Shown in pieces: positions 45,872 through 57,526 of a DNA stretch of 64,000 bases. Within the stretch, counting starts at the first letter, position 1. Each line of letters opens with the position of its first letter. The DNA comes from Ailurus styani. Lineage: Eukaryota; Chordata; Mammalia; Carnivora; Ailuridae. The translations under genes and the position numbers were made by a program. Below the pieces are notes generated by a model. It saw only the letters and a list, made by a program, of their open reading frames with translations. It was not told where the DNA came from and did no database searches. Location: contig LNAC01000230.1 of NCBI GenBank assembly GCA_002007465.1, positions 2,576,646 to 2,640,645 on the forward strand, in the 5' to 3' direction.

Positions 45872-46119
45872 GGACGCCTGGGTGGCTCAATTGGTTAAGT
45901 GCTTAAGCATCTGCCTTCAGCTCAGGTCACGATCCCAGGGTCCTGGGATCAAGCCCCACATCGGGCTCCCTGCTCGGCGGGAAGCCTGCTTTCCTTCTCC
46001 CACTCCCCCTGCTTGTGTTCCTGCTCTTGCTGTCTCTCTCTCTGTCAGATAAATAAATAAAATCGTTTTTTAAAAATCTATTTAAAAAATTAAAATAAAT
46101 TTTAAAAATTAAAAAATAA
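45872..46119 (+). mobile_element. Can-SINE with extended A/T tail
   Basis: Head GGGACGCCTGGGTGGCTCAA with a duplicated TTAAGTGC; TSD AAAAGAAATGC. Confidence 0.93.
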
Positions 46120-46144
46120 AAGAAATGCAGAATTGTGCTTGGAT

Positions 46145-46500
46145 TTTTTAGACTTTTTTATTTTGAAATAAGGATAGATTCACAGGAAGTTGCCCTTCAC
46201 CCAATCTGCCCCACTGATTACATCACACATAATTGTAGTACCATATAAATCCCAGAAAATTGACATAGGTACAATGTGTGTGTATAGTCGTATTTTTAAT
46301 TAGATGTATAGATTTGTGTGACCACCACCAGGATCAAGGTAAAAAAAACTATTCTGTCACCACAAAGATCTCCCTGGTGTATCCCTCTGTATTCGCACCC
46401 ACTCTGCCTAACGCCCCCCACCACCATCCCTAACCTCTGGCCACCGTTAATTTGTTCTCCCATCTCTATAATCTTGTACTTTAAAAAACTGCAGTTCCCT
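46145..46500 (-). mobile_element. Ancient L1 3'-end fragment
   Basis: TTTTGAAATAAGGATAGATT, CACCACAAAGATCTCCCTGG and CATCTCTATAATCTTGTACT are the old L1M 3' region in reverse. Confidence 0.7.
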
Positions 46501-46504
46501 CATC

Positions 46505-47825
46505 AAAATGAATTGGCACCTCCAGCGTTCACGGAATCACGGGCTCGAAGGAGCGGCTTCTCCAGGCCAGTTTCTCACCCTGTGCCCAAATTCCCTCTAT
46601 AGTCCTTCCAAGTGTCCATCCCACTGCTACATCGTGCCAACCGGAACCTTCTCCAGGATCCTGAGGTATGTGATACAAATATTTAGAGCAAGGACATCAC
46701 TTCCTCCTACAAACTTATAATTATCAAAACTCTTACCCTTAGATTAAATATTACAAAAGCCGCGCTCATGCACTCATTTTCCTGTCACATGCTGTTCTAT
46801 CCCAAATGAGCATCTCCTTCTTCCGTTCTTTTACCTAGTGAGAGGGATAAGATGCAGGAGGCCTGGAAGGCTCACAGAAAATTCCAGAAATCCTTTCCTT
46901 ACTGATAGGTTAAATAGTCTGGCCTCCGGTTGGAGCCTTTCAAATGTAAGCGGCGCATGTGTGGAATTCATTTCCCATCTGATTGGGACTGTGTTATCTC
47001 CATCATATCTACTATTCATGGGGGAAGGAGATAATCCCAACCCGAGCCCAACTCCCCAGGACTCACTCGTGGTGGGTCAGAGAACTTCGCCCGGCGCGTC
47101 GGAAAATAATGACTCAAAGTCATGCTAAGCCCACAAGGGGCTAGCAGAAGTCAAGCCATGGGGGTTCAATGGGCTAGGATTAATTTGGATCCCCCACCCC
47201 CTCGCCCCAGGACTGTTTTGCAGTCTTTCCACTTTGCACAAACTGAACTTGCTCTTCACAGAGAGCACCTTGTTCTCCTCCCCGAGAGCCGCGCATACAC
47301 AAATCCAGACTCAGACCCCTTAGGATGTGCCCTTTAGAAGAGATGACTTCAAAAGGTAGAGGTGGGGAGGGCACCTGATTTGGGGCCCAGGAGACACTGC
47401 AAACTAATGAATACCTTCCTCCTCCTTGAAGTACCTCCTCCAACAGTACCCTAGCTCCCCACTTTCTGAATGGGGGCTCCTGCCTTCTAGAACATTCCAC
47501 ACTTCCCCTTAGGGGAGAAGAGTATGAGCATCGAGGGAGGGAAGGTGAGAGGACAGCTAGCTGTGTGCCCCACCCCAAGTGGCATTGCTCTGGGTCCCCA
47601 TCGTGGCAGCTTCCAGTCCGAAGGCTGACAGCCCGAAGTATGATTGGTGAATACAGCTGCTCATTGCCCAATGGTTTCCCCTTCACTAAAGAAACTGTGC
47701 GTGATTGGTAATTTCCAAAGTGAAAACATATCTCCAACTGCTTTAATAATCCTGACAGGTGCTGAGCTGCTTTGGTTTCCTAGGGGGTGATTTCTGTGGC
47801 TCCTGTTGGGCTATTTCTTCAATCT
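46505..47825. other. Intergenic, not classified; longest chance ORF of the interval
   Basis: 47180-47737 (-) is open for 185 codons but shows no domain, and flanking splice or start context is unremarkable. The rest holds nothing recognised. Confidence 0.4.
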
Positions 47826-47827
47826 GC

Positions 47828-48025
47828 GGTAGCTGGAGAAACCACAGGGCCAGTCTGTGGTCGGGAAGATGCTTGGGGCTCTGCCCCTTGCTGGCTGGGA
47901 GGCCTCCTGCTGGGAGGCAGGTAACTTCAACCCTCCTGGCCTCAGTTTTCTCACCTGCAAAAGAGGGATAATGACTGACCTCCTAAACTGACAAAAGAGG
48001 TCATTTAGATAAACACGGTAGCAGC
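47828..48025 (+). mobile_element. MIR SINE fragment
   Basis: GGCCTCAGTTTTCTCACCTG and CAAAAGAGGGATAATGACTG are the forward MIR core. Confidence 0.75.
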
Positions 48026-48098
48026 ATCTTTGTGCAAGTTTCAGAGGGAAAATGTCGTGTTCAAAACATTCAAGTACAGTATTAAAAATATTGTTTTA

Positions 48099-48291
48099 GG
48101 GCCCCTGGGTGGCTCAGTTGGTTTAGCGTCTGCCTTCGGCTCAGGTCATGGTCTCAGGGTCCTGGGATCGAGCCCCACATCAGGCTCCCTGCTCAGCGGG
48201 GAGTCTGCTTCTCCCTCTCCCTCTCCCGCTCCCCCTGCTTGTGCTCTGTCTCTCACTGTCTCTGTCAAATAAATAAATAAAATCTTTAACA
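48099..48291 (+). mobile_element. Can-SINE
   Basis: Head AGGGCCCCTGGGTGGCTCAG, tail AATAAATAAATAAAATC; no clean TSD. Confidence 0.93.
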
Positions 48292-48409
48292 CAGACCTGT
48301 TCCCCTGGGGCAAATAATAACAAAAAAATAAAAAAATAAAAAATAAATAAAATGTTCTTCAATGTTTAGAAAAAACATTTTTTTTGTAACTCAAATGGTT
48401 ACTTTTATT

Positions 48410-50732
48410 TATTTTTCACGAAGTTTTATTTTAATTCCAGTCTAGTTAACATATGGTGATATGTGAGTTTCAGGTGTGCGGTACAGTGATTCAACAAGTC
48501 TATGCATGACTCGGTGTGCATCATGGTAAGTGTATGCCTTTGTCCTCATCATCTAGTCCACCCAGCCCCCCTCCCACCGCCCCTCCAGTAACCATCAGTT
48601 TTTTCTCCACAGGTTATAGTCTGTTACTTGCTTTGTCTCTCTGTCTCTTGTTTTTTCCTTTGCTCATTTGTTTCTTAGATTCCACATATGTGTGAAATCC
48701 CATGGTATTTGTCTTTCTCTGACTTATCTCACTTAGCATTACACTCTCTAGCTCCATCCATGTTGTTACAAGTGGCAAGATTTCGTTATTTTTATGAATA
48801 ATATTCCATTGTATGCATCTACCACATCTTTATCCATTCATCTGTCGATGGGTATTTGGGCCACTTCCATAATGTAGCTACTGTAAATAATGGTTCCATA
48901 AACATAGGGGTGCATGGATCCCCTTGAATGAGGGTTTTTTTTTAAGATTTTATTTATCTATTTGACAGAGAGAGACACAGTGAGAGGGGGAACACAAGCA
49001 GGGGGAGTGGGAGAGGGAGAAGCAGGCTTCCCGCTGAGCAGGGAGCCCGATTTGGGGCTCAATCACAGGACCCTGAGATCGTGACCTGAGCCGAAGGCAG
49101 ACGCTTAACAACTGAACCACCCAGGTGCCCTGAATAAGGGGTTTTGTATTTTGGGGGGAAATATCCAGGAGTGCAATTAATGTATTATAGGGTAGCTCTA
49201 TTTTTAATTTTGTGAGGAAGCTCCATACTGTTTTCCAGAGGGGCTGCACCAGCTTGCATTCCCACCAACAGCGGAAGAGGATTCCCCTTTCTCCACATCC
49301 TCACCAACATCTGTCAACACCTGTCGTTTCCTGAATTGTTCATTTTAGCCATTCTGACTGGTGTGAGGTGGTATCTCACTGTGGTTTTGATTTGTATTTC
49401 CCTGATGCCGAGTGATGTTGAGCACTTTCTCATGTGTCTGTTGGCCATCTGGATGTTTTCTTTGGAGAAATGTCTGTTCGTGTCTTCTGCCCATTTTTTA
49501 ATTGGATTATTTGTTTCTTGGGACTGGTAGTTGTATAAGTTCTTTAGATGTTTTGGATACTAACCCTTCATCAGAGATGTCATTTGCAAATATTTTCTCC
49601 CATCCAGTAGGTTGTCTTGTAGTTTTGTGGATTGTTTCCTTTGCTGTGCAAAAGCTTTTTATTTTGATGTACTCCCAATACTTTATTTTTGTTTTTGTTT
49701 CCCTTGCCTCAGGAGACAGATCTAGAAGGATGTTGCTATAGCCAATGTCAGAGAAATTACTGCTCCTACTCTCTTCTAGGGTTTTTATGATTTTTGTGTC
49801 TCACATTCAGGTCCTTAATCAAGTTTGAGTTGGTTTTTTTGTGTGGTGTAAGACAGGGGTCTGGTTTCATTCTTTTACATGTAGCTGTCCAGTTTTCCCA
49901 ACACCATTTGTTGAAGAGACTGTCTTTCCCCCATTGTATATTCTCTCCTCCTTTCTTGAAGATTAATTGATCAAATAATTATGGGCTTATTTCTGGGTTT
50001 TCTATTCTAGTCCATTGATCTATTTGTCTGTTTTTGTGTCAGTACCACACTGTTTCGATTACTATAGCTTTGTAATATAACTTGAAGTCTCGATTTGTGA
50101 TACCTCCAGTTTTTTTTTTTTTCCTTTTCAAGATTGCTTTGGCTATTTGGGTCTTTTGTGGGAGCTTTTCCCCTAAGTTCAGGAATAAGACAAGGATGTC
50201 GACTCTCACAACTTTTATTCAACATAGTACTGGAAGTCCTAAACACAGCAAACAACAAAAAGAAATAAAAGGCATCCAGGTTGGTAAGGAAGAAGTAAAG
50301 ATTTCACTATTTGCAGATGACATGATATTATATACTGAAAACCCTAGAGACTTCAAACAAATACTAGAACTGATAAACGAATTCAGTAAAGTCACAGTAT
50401 ACAAAACCAATGTACAGAAATCTGTTGCATTTCTATACACTAATAGTGAAGCAGCAGAAAGAGAAATTAAGAAAACAATCCCATTTACAATTGCACCAAA
50501 AATAATAAAATACCCAGGAATAAACTTAACTAAAGAGGTGAGACACCTATGCCTTGAAAACTATAAAACACTGAGGAAAGAAACTGAAGACAACACAAAG
50601 AAGTGGAAAGACAGTCCATGCTCATGGACTGGAAAAACAAATATTGTTAAAATGTCTCTACCACCAAAGCAACCTACAGATTTAATGCAATCCCTATTGA
50701 AATGCGAACAGCATTTCTCACAGAGCTAGAGC

Positions 50733-50764
<32 letters not shown>

Positions 50765-50828
50765 AAACCCTAAATTTTGTATGGAACCACAAAAGACCCC
50801 AAATAGCTAAAGCAATCTTGAAATAGAA
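48410..50828 (-). mobile_element. LINE-1 with 5' inversion (twin-primed), split by a SINE
   Basis: 48410-50162 is L1 3' UTR and ORF2 3' part in minus orientation. 50163-50828 is the adjacent upstream ORF2 part in plus orientation, reading [20 protein letters not shown] (reverse transcriptase F/YADD motif) to [20 protein letters not shown]. The two arms overlap by about 38 bp in L1 coordinates (50124-50162 and 50787-50825). Stops and frameshifts abolish function. Confidence 0.92.
48940..49129 (-). mobile_element. Can-SINE, antisense, in the L1
   Basis: Imperfect TSD TGAAT(G/A)AGGG(G)TTTT; ends CCACCCAGGTGCCC. Confidence 0.94.
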
Positions 50829-50840
50829 AAACATTCTTAA

Positions 50841-51005
50841 GGGGCGCCTGGGTGGCTCAGTTGGTGAAATCTGCCTTTGGCCGCAGGTCAGGATCCCAAG
50901 GTCCTGGGATCGAGTCCCACATTGGGTTCCCTATCGTTCCTCCCGCTTGTGCGCGTGCTCTCTCTCGCTCTCTCTCTCCAACAAATAAATAAAATCTTAA
51001 AAAAG
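50841..51005 (+). mobile_element. Can-SINE abutting the L1 end
   Basis: Head GGGGCGCCTGGGTGGCTCAG; TSD AAAACATTCTTAA at 50828-50840 and about 51007-51019. Confidence 0.95.
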
Positions 51006-51149
51006 AAAACATTCTTAAAATAACTCTTAGTCTTATCCATTTTACCTTAGGCTGGGTGTTTTGGCCTATTTGGACTCAATTCTTACTATTCCTTCTATTT
51101 TTTAGCATGAGGGTGAGGTTGACCATAAAATATTATGAAATCGTTAGAA

Positions 51150-51380
51150 TGTGGGGTTAAAAAAAAAAGACCATGGGATAAAGTGATCCCAGTGCTAGGA
51201 ATTTGATCTCATGCATAAAGACAGCTCGCTTCGTTAAGCCAGTGCGCTTACCACTCTCCAGTAGGATTGACTGTTGCACAACAGTAAGCTGTGCCCAGGT
51301 CACGGGGTTGTAAAGTGCAAAGTCAATCAGAATCACCCCCGTGGTGTCTATCAGCAGGCCATGTTGCATGCCTCTTCACC
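51150..51380. other. Unclassified stretch
   Basis: Low-repeat sequence with an open minus frame (51157-51369) and a weak tRNA-like look (see findings). I recognise no family. Confidence 0.3.
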
Positions 51381-51409
51381 GGGCCTTTTTTTTTTTTTTT
51401 TTTTTTTTT

Positions 51410-52300
51410 GTGAGGGCAGATTGCCCTGAGCTGGATCCCTGGGGCTTTGAGCTGAGAACTTCATCAGGTTCCCTGCTACCAGCTAATTAATCAGATCAAC
51501 TCATTGCAAAACCAAGCAGCCATGCTGATCCATTAATGCAGGTCCCCCGAGTCACAAGGACCGCCGAAAAAGGAGGAAAGGGGCTGATCTCCTCTCGGGA
51601 TAACCCGGGAGAAGCTCCCGAGAACTGATGAGTCACTGCTAACCTGGGGGTAGGACCCAGGAATGCTGCTTTTTCTACCTTTTCCTGCAGTATTCCTTTG
51701 AAAAAGCTCCTCAGCCAACCAAAGGGCCTGTGGCCTTGCCCAGCAGTACTCAGCCACTGAGAGAGGTCTTCCCTCTGTGTAAGCCTCGCTCTCGGTGCAG
51801 AGCTAAAGGCTCAGACCACCCAGCGGGTTGGAAAGCTAAAACGCCGTCGGTCAACTATCTACCCTTTCTGGGCCTGCGAGGTCAAACCGGTCAGGCAGAT
51901 TTTTTTAAACTGCGTGGCCCTGCTGTTCTGGTCTGTAACCTACCTTCCGTTCATTCTGGGAGAGCCTGTGATTGCAATTTGGTCCATATTTGGGTCAAAG
52001 GTCACTGTCAAGAGGGAGGAACTTGGCTAATTGCTCCAGGTTTTGTTTTTGTTTTTTTCCCCCTGGAAATATTGAGCTGTCTCCATGATGCTATAATAAT
52101 GGATGGCAAAGTGAAAAGGTCTTTTGGTGGAGTAAGCGACCGCTTTTGTGATAGCAGATGGTTGGGTTTTCTGTTGCTCTTGTTGTTGCCAGGATGGCTG
52201 GTTGGTGTGTGTTGTGTAAACACATACTCTGTCCTTTTTAACTGAGTTGCCCTAAAAGTGAACTCCCTAGTGGGGAGGCTGCATGGTCTAAGTAGTATAA
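51410..52300. other. Low-repeat intergenic block, candidate conserved noncoding/regulatory DNA
   Basis: Nearly 900 nt free of recognised repeats, with balanced composition. It contains CAGCTAATTAATCAGATCAA (homeodomain-type TAATTA) and a perfect DR1. An ORF at 51730-52245 has no recognised domain. Confidence 0.4.
51992..52004 (+). promoter_or_regulatory. Perfect DR1 nuclear-receptor half-site pair
   Basis: GGGTCA-A-AGGTCA, two hexamers spaced by 1 nt, the consensus bound by HNF4, RXR/PPAR and COUP-TF type receptors. Activity is unproven. Confidence 0.55.
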
Positions 52301-52319
52301 TCATCAACTGTAAGGCCAA

Positions 52320-52490
52320 ACCGATCGAAATGTATTTGCTGTGAGATCTTGGGAAGACCAAATAATATCACTGAGCCTCAGTGATCTCATCCATAAATTG
52401 GGCAAGATAGTACCTGCCTTGAAGTGTTGTTGCAGGATGGTTAGGAGGCTATTTTAAGTATCTAGCTTGGGTCAGGCAGTCGGTATTAAC
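52320..52490 (+). mobile_element. MIR SINE
   Basis: CTGAGCCTCAGTGATCTCAT, CATAAATTGGGCAAGATAGT, ACCTGCCTTGAAGTGTTGTT. Confidence 0.8.
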
Positions 52491-52764
52491 TGTTAATGTG
52501 CATACCGATCATGCGGGGATCTTGTTAAACTGCCGACTCTGATTCAGTAGGTCAGGGCTGGGGCGGGATGGTCTTCATGGCCAGTAAGCTCCCAGCTGAT
52601 GGCCCCATGCTGCTGGTCCATGGACCATACTTGGAGTAGCAAGTAGGTCATTTGCAAAGTGCCTAGCACAGTTAGTGCTTAACACATGATCACCCCACAA
52701 TAATTCAACCAACTCACTTAAAAATTACTGAGAAGGAATTTCCTCAAAGTGTTTTCTTTTTCCT

Positions 52765-52950
52765 GGGGCACCTGGGTGGCTCAGTTGGTGAAGCGTCTGC
52801 CTTCGGCTCGGGTCATGATCCCAGGGTCCCTGGATCGAGCCCCGCATCGGGCTCCCTGCTCAGCAGGGGAGTCTGCTTCTCCCTCTCCCTCTGCCACTCC
52901 CCTGTGCACGCACTCTCTCTGTCTCAAATAAGTAATTTTTTTTTTAAAAA
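52765..52950 (+). mobile_element. Can-SINE
   Basis: Head GGGGCACCTGGGTGGCTCAG, tail CTCAAATAAGTAATTTTTTT. TSD probably TTTTTCC. Confidence 0.92.
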
Positions 52951-53049
52951 TTCCTTTTTCCCCAAATGTAATACCAGTCTGCCTATAGCTATGTTCCCAT
53001 GGCCTTTTGCAAAATGGCTCTTTGAGACTGGCCATGGTTGGTAATTTCT

Positions 53050-53475
53050 GAAGGCAGGTAATGGGTACGTGGGTGGGGATCATTATACCATTCTCTCTTC
53101 CTTTGTACATGTTTAACATTTTCTAAAATACATTTATGAAATTAAAAAAAAAAGAAAAGCCCAACAGAAGATTTGGAGGGCAGTGATACTCTTCTGTATG
53201 ACACTGTAATGGGGGGGTCATGTCACCACACATCTGTCCAATCCCACAGAAAATACACCAAGAGTGAACCCTAATATAAACAATGGACTTTGGGTGATAA
53301 TGACCGGTCGGTGTAGCTTCATCCACTGTGACAAATGCACAGCCGGGGGGATATGGAAAGCAGAGAGGCTATGCAGGTGTTGAGGCGCGGGGGATGTGTG
53401 GGAACTCTCGGTACTTTCTGTTCAACTTTGCCAGAACTGTTCTAAACAATAAAGCCTATTAAGAAAAACCACACA
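53050..53475 (+). mobile_element. Ancient L1 3' UTR
   Basis: ACCCTAATATAAACAATGGA and CTTTGGGTGATAATGACCGG to AATAAAGCCTATTAAGAAAA are an L1MB-like 3' end; 53050-53140 looks like a second old tail. Confidence 0.75.
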
Positions 53476-53479
53476 AATA

Positions 53480-55024
53480 AAAAACACCTGTTTCCTAAAA
53501 GCCTGAGAACAGCGGGAGCTACAGGTTACCTAGTACACTGATTACCTCCAAAAACATGTTCATTAGAAGAGAGAAAGCTTTCATTTCGATTCTGCAAATA
53601 AATCCATTCCTAACCTGGCCTTCTGTGACCCATGATTACATAAAAGTAATTGACCCATCCACCCCCAGGTTTAGCACATTTTTTTCCCATACCATTAGCA
53701 CAGTTCACACTTCATTTTATCACAGTGCTTTGTGCATTGTTTTTCTCTGCTGTGGTGGACTGAAACCCGTCCACATCCACATAAAATCATTTATTCTTTT
53801 CCCTTTGTTGAATCAGGGCTTTCCTCCACCTACCTGGATCACGTCCGGAACTGTCCAGCTTGGGCGTTCATTAAGCCAGTGAGTCACAAAGCAAGGGCCA
53901 AGCTAATTGGAAAATGCATGTACTGAGCTGCACATCCCCCATCATCCATCACCTTCCTTGAACTGGGCCCAGTTTCTATTAGGTACTGAGCTGACATAGC
54001 TCGGGATAGGTGTCATTAAATCTTTGGACATCTTTTGAATAACCAAGTGATGGGGGGCAAATTGGAAAGAAATCCTCTCTAAACCAGTGGCTTAATTGAT
54101 TCCTCTCTTTTCTGCCTATGGCTTACTTAAAGGGTCTTTGATGTGGTAACTGGACGAGGCCTCATCCCAGTGGCCTGTAGCTGGGTCAACTCTTTGTTCC
54201 TCTGTTTGGTATTTAATCCTGGAGAGTAATGTTCCGCTCTGGTATGTTGTTTATCACTTCCAGATTATAGGTGTAGCAAATATTTTCCTAATGAAATAAT
54301 CACTAACTTGGCATTCTCCTGCTGGCAGGACACAGCCAGGCTCTGCGGGGCTCTCCATCCGAACCTTCTAGTGCAACTGCGTGGTTTCCCCTCCAACCCA
54401 CGCCCCGCAATGTCCCTTTGGGTCCGTTTTAAATCGTTCCCTTTGTGTTCTCCCAAGATGTCGGGGCTTTAGGTGCTGCTGGGCAATCTTCAGTCTTTTT
54501 CCTAATAACAAAGTTTTGAAATGTCAGGGTCTTGTTTCCACCCACGTGTTGAAGCCCGTAGGTGTCTCCCCGGCGACTGACTGGCCTGTCGCCTCTCCGC
54601 TCCAGTGTTCCCTGAATGAAAATATCCAGACGCGACGCTCGTCTCCAGAATCCCTTCTAGAAACCTGAAACTTTACAGGCTGCCTTTGTACAGCTCCTTC
54701 TGAAGTTAACTTGGGTGGCAGAGCTGCGCAGGCCTAACGATTTCGAGGTGACAGAAACACCTGCAGCGACAGATAATCACCGCGCTGGCCCGGCCTCTTG
54801 CCGTGCGTTCCCTGTTTGCTGGCTGCCTTCGGGATGAATCACATTTGTTTGCACGGTGACAGCCATTTCTTTACCCTGTTCCCGATTAAACTCGGCCGTA
54901 CCTGGGGCCCCTCGGGAAGTCTGGTTCTTCCCTTGGCCCCCGGGGGTTTCTTCCTGGCCCACAGGAAATAATGGCCTCAGAGTCCGACTGTCTCCCCGGA
55001 AATTGCTTTAAAACAACTGGCCTC
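53480..55024. other. Low-repeat intergenic block, moderately CpG-containing toward its right end
   Basis: About 1.5 kb with no recognised repeat. 54560-54960 holds scattered CpG (for example GCGACAGATAATCACCGCGC) and AGATAA. Chance ORFs only; possibly conserved noncoding sequence. Confidence 0.4.
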
Positions 55025-55215
55025 GGGCACCTGGGTGGCTCAGTGGGTTAAAGCCTCTGCCTTCGGCTCAGGTCATGATCTCAGGGTCCTGGGATCGAGG
55101 CCCACGTCGGGCTCTCTGCTCGGCGGGGAGCCTGCTTCCCCCTCCCTCTCTGCCTACTTGTGATCTGATCTCTCTGTGTCAAATAAATAAATAAAATCTT
55201 TAAAAAAATTTAAAA
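55025..55215 (+). mobile_element. Can-SINE, young mustelid-type
   Basis: TSD AAAACAACTGGCCTC; head GGGCACCTGGGTGGCTCAGT. Confidence 0.96.
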
Positions 55216-55229
55216 AAAACAACTGGCCT

Positions 55230-55410
55230 CACCTCGCAGCCCCCTCACCCTTGCCTTTGCTCGTGAGCCCACCCTTGAAGAGCCGGCTCCGCCCCTCCCA
55301 CTCCGGCAGCACGCGGGGGAGGGGCTGTTCTTGTTCCGCCCCCCGCCCTGTGCCTCCGCACTCAAATGTGGATGCCAGTCCGCCCAGGGAGGACTCGTGG
55401 TGGACCTGAG
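55230..55410. promoter_or_regulatory. GC-box cluster, possible promoter-like element
   Basis: Two GC-box motifs, CTCCGCCCCTCCC near 55287 and TTCCGCCCCCCGCCC near 55335, plus several CpG in otherwise AT-rich DNA. There is no adjoining recognised gene. Confidence 0.35.
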
Positions 55411-56198
55411 ATCCCTTGCCAGTCACCCAGTTCCTGAGGATGATAGCCTGCCCACATGTGACAAGTTTCAAATTAAAGGAAAAGGCTTAAGTGAACTGAA
55501 TTAAGTAAACTCCAATGGGGGAGATCCAACTGCATGATGATTCTGGGAATCTACCTTAGAAACTCACTTGAGGGGGGTGTCCTTTTACAAAACGGGGAAA
55601 TTACACACTTCAGAGAAGAGGAAAGCTGCCTAGGAGAGGCACCAGTTACAAATTTAGTCTTTGATAGGAAATACTGCTACTGACTCATCGAGAATAAACC
55701 CCTTCCAAGACTATAAAGGAATAAATTCTCCCATACTGTCATCTAGCACCTTTATGGGTTCATTTTTTTTTTTTACATTTAAATTGTTGATCCACTTAGA
55801 GTTTATCCAGATAGTATGCATCAGTCCAGCTTCAATTTGTTCTAGATGGCTATTCAGTTGTTTTCATGCCACTTATTGGCCAGTATATTGTTTTTCTATT
55901 TTGAGAAGACACCCTAGCATATACTAAAATTCCCAGATGCTTTTAGGTCTCTTCTGTACATCCAATTCTTTTCCATTGGTCTATTCATGAGCCAATGCCA
56001 CAGAATTATTGGGATTATATAAATGTTTTAATTTCTGGAAGAACTTCTCCCATTAATCTTCTTTTGAAGAGTTTTCCTGGATGTGCCTATTTCTCTATAT
56101 GAACCTAGAATCAACTTGTCTAGGTTAAAAAAAGATAGCAAAACCTCTTGGTATTCTTATTGGAAGCATATTAAATTTATATAACAGAAACGGTGGAG

Positions 56199-56530
56199 GG
56201 GCGCCTAGGGGGCTCAGTCATTTGAGTGTCTGACTTTTGATCTCCGCTTTTTTAAAGATAGTATTTGTCAGAGCAAGCGCACAAGGAGGGGGAGTGGCAG
56301 GCAGAGCAGGCAGAGAGGCAGACTCCCTGCTGAGCAAGGAGCCTGATGAGGGACTCGATCCCACGACCCTGGAGTCACAACCTGAGCCAAATGCAGACCT
56401 CTTAATCAACTGAGCCACCCAGGCATCCCTCAGCTCAGGTCTTGATCTCACCGTTTTGAGTTCAAGGCCCATGTTGGGTTCCGGACTGGGCGTGGAGCCT
56501 ACCTCATTTAAAAACAAACTATTAAAAAAG
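56199..56530 (+). mobile_element. Older Can-SINE carrying a nested antisense SINE
   Basis: Head AGGGGCGCCTAGGGGGCTCA to GACTTTTGATCTC, interrupted, then CTCAGGTCTTGATCTCACCG and GCGTGGAGCCTACCTCATTT. Confidence 0.88.
56246..56430 (-). mobile_element. Can-SINE nested in the older SINE at 56199
   Basis: From TTTTTTAAAGATAGTATTTG to GAGCCACCCAGGCATCCC. Confidence 0.9.
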
Positions 56531-56574
56531 AAAGAAGGAAAAATAAATAAATAAAAATAAAAAAGAAACAAGGA

Positions 56575-56741
56575 GGGGCGCCTGGATGGCTAAGTGGTTG
56601 AGGCTCAGGTCTTGCTCTCAGAGTCCTGGGATCGGGCGCATCCGGCTCTCTGCTTGGCGGGGAGCCTGCTTCCTCCCCCTCTCCCTCTGCCTGCCTCTCT
56701 GCCTACTTGTGATCTCTCTCTGTCAAATAAAATCTTTAAAA
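56575..56741 (+). mobile_element. Can-SINE, internally shortened head
   Basis: Head GGGGCGCCTGGATGGCTAAG, then directly GTTGAGGCTCAGGTCTTGCT (a deletion in the A/B box spacer). Confidence 0.92.
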
Positions 56742-57059
56742 AAAAGAAAAATTTTAACGATGTCAAGATTCTATGTCCACGAACAGTAAGAGGTCTTTCC
56801 ATTTGCTCTAGTTTTCGGTTTACCAGGAGTGTCTTATAGTTCCCCTCATACAAGATTTTGAACCTTAAATGTAAACCTAGGGCTTTTTAATTTTAAGGGG
56901 TTTTTTTTGCTACTACAAATAGATTATTCTCTTCATTAGATCTTCAAATTGGTGTTTGCATATGTGTGTGTAAATATGATTTGTAACCTTGGAATGGTCT
57001 GAGGTTTTCTAGGATTCAAAATCCAGAAGTCAGAAAAGATTTATAAATTCGACTACCCC

Positions 57060-57335
57060 AGATTAAGTTTCCCATGGTAAACATACCATAAGCAAAGTCA
57101 AGAGAAAAATGAGAAGCTAGAAGGAAATCTTTGCAACTCATTATCACAAAATGCTCCTACAAGCCACTAAGAAGAAAACCGCCCGCCCACCCACCCACCC
57201 GAGAGCAGCGGGTGGGGGAACACAGGCTATGAATAAATAGCTCTATGAAAAGGTGGGCAACCTCACTTTGCAGTTAATAAGGAAAGTACACTGAGATGCC
57301 ACTTATCATCCATCAGATCGGCCAAACACACAGCT
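57060..57335 (+). mobile_element. Ancient L1/HAL1-type fragment
   Basis: AGGAAATCTTTGCAACTCAT, ATAGCTCTATGAAAAGGTGG and ACTGAGATGCCACTTATCAT; a short (CCCA)n-like run interrupts it. Confidence 0.55.
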
Positions 57336-57526
57336 GCTGCACGGCTTCTGGGCCGGTGGCAGACCAGACACTCGGGCAGTGCTGGTAAAACCGGTCAGGA
57401 GGGAACTGGCTAAGTGAATTACACTACATGCCACGTGAGAAAACAGTAGGCAGCTGTTAGAAAAAAGAATGAGGATACTCTTCACTATCTAGAAAATTCT
57501 CCCGATCTAGCGCTAAGTGAAAAAGA

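Larger units (their letters stand above)
55770..56960 (-). mobile_element. Ancient L1/HAL1 fragments, split by SINEs
   Basis: GTTGATCCACTTAGAGTTTA, TTTCCATTGGTCTATTCATG, TGGAAGCATATTAAATTTAT and, after the SINEs, CAGTAAGAGGTCTTTCCATT with TGTCTTATAGTTCCCC are old L1-type coding in reverse. Confidence 0.65.

Noticed and set aside
47180..47737. 185-codon open frame on the minus strand
   Set aside because: No domain, biased C/G-rich composition, no convincing start or splice context; likely chance.
50082..50729. 215-codon frame with an FADD reverse-transcriptase motif
   Set aside because: It crosses the inversion junction of a dead L1 and is only an ORF2 fragment, not a gene.
51730..52245. 171-codon open frame on the plus strand
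   Set aside because: Translation shows no known family and includes low-complexity leucine and phenylalanine runs; better read as noncoding.
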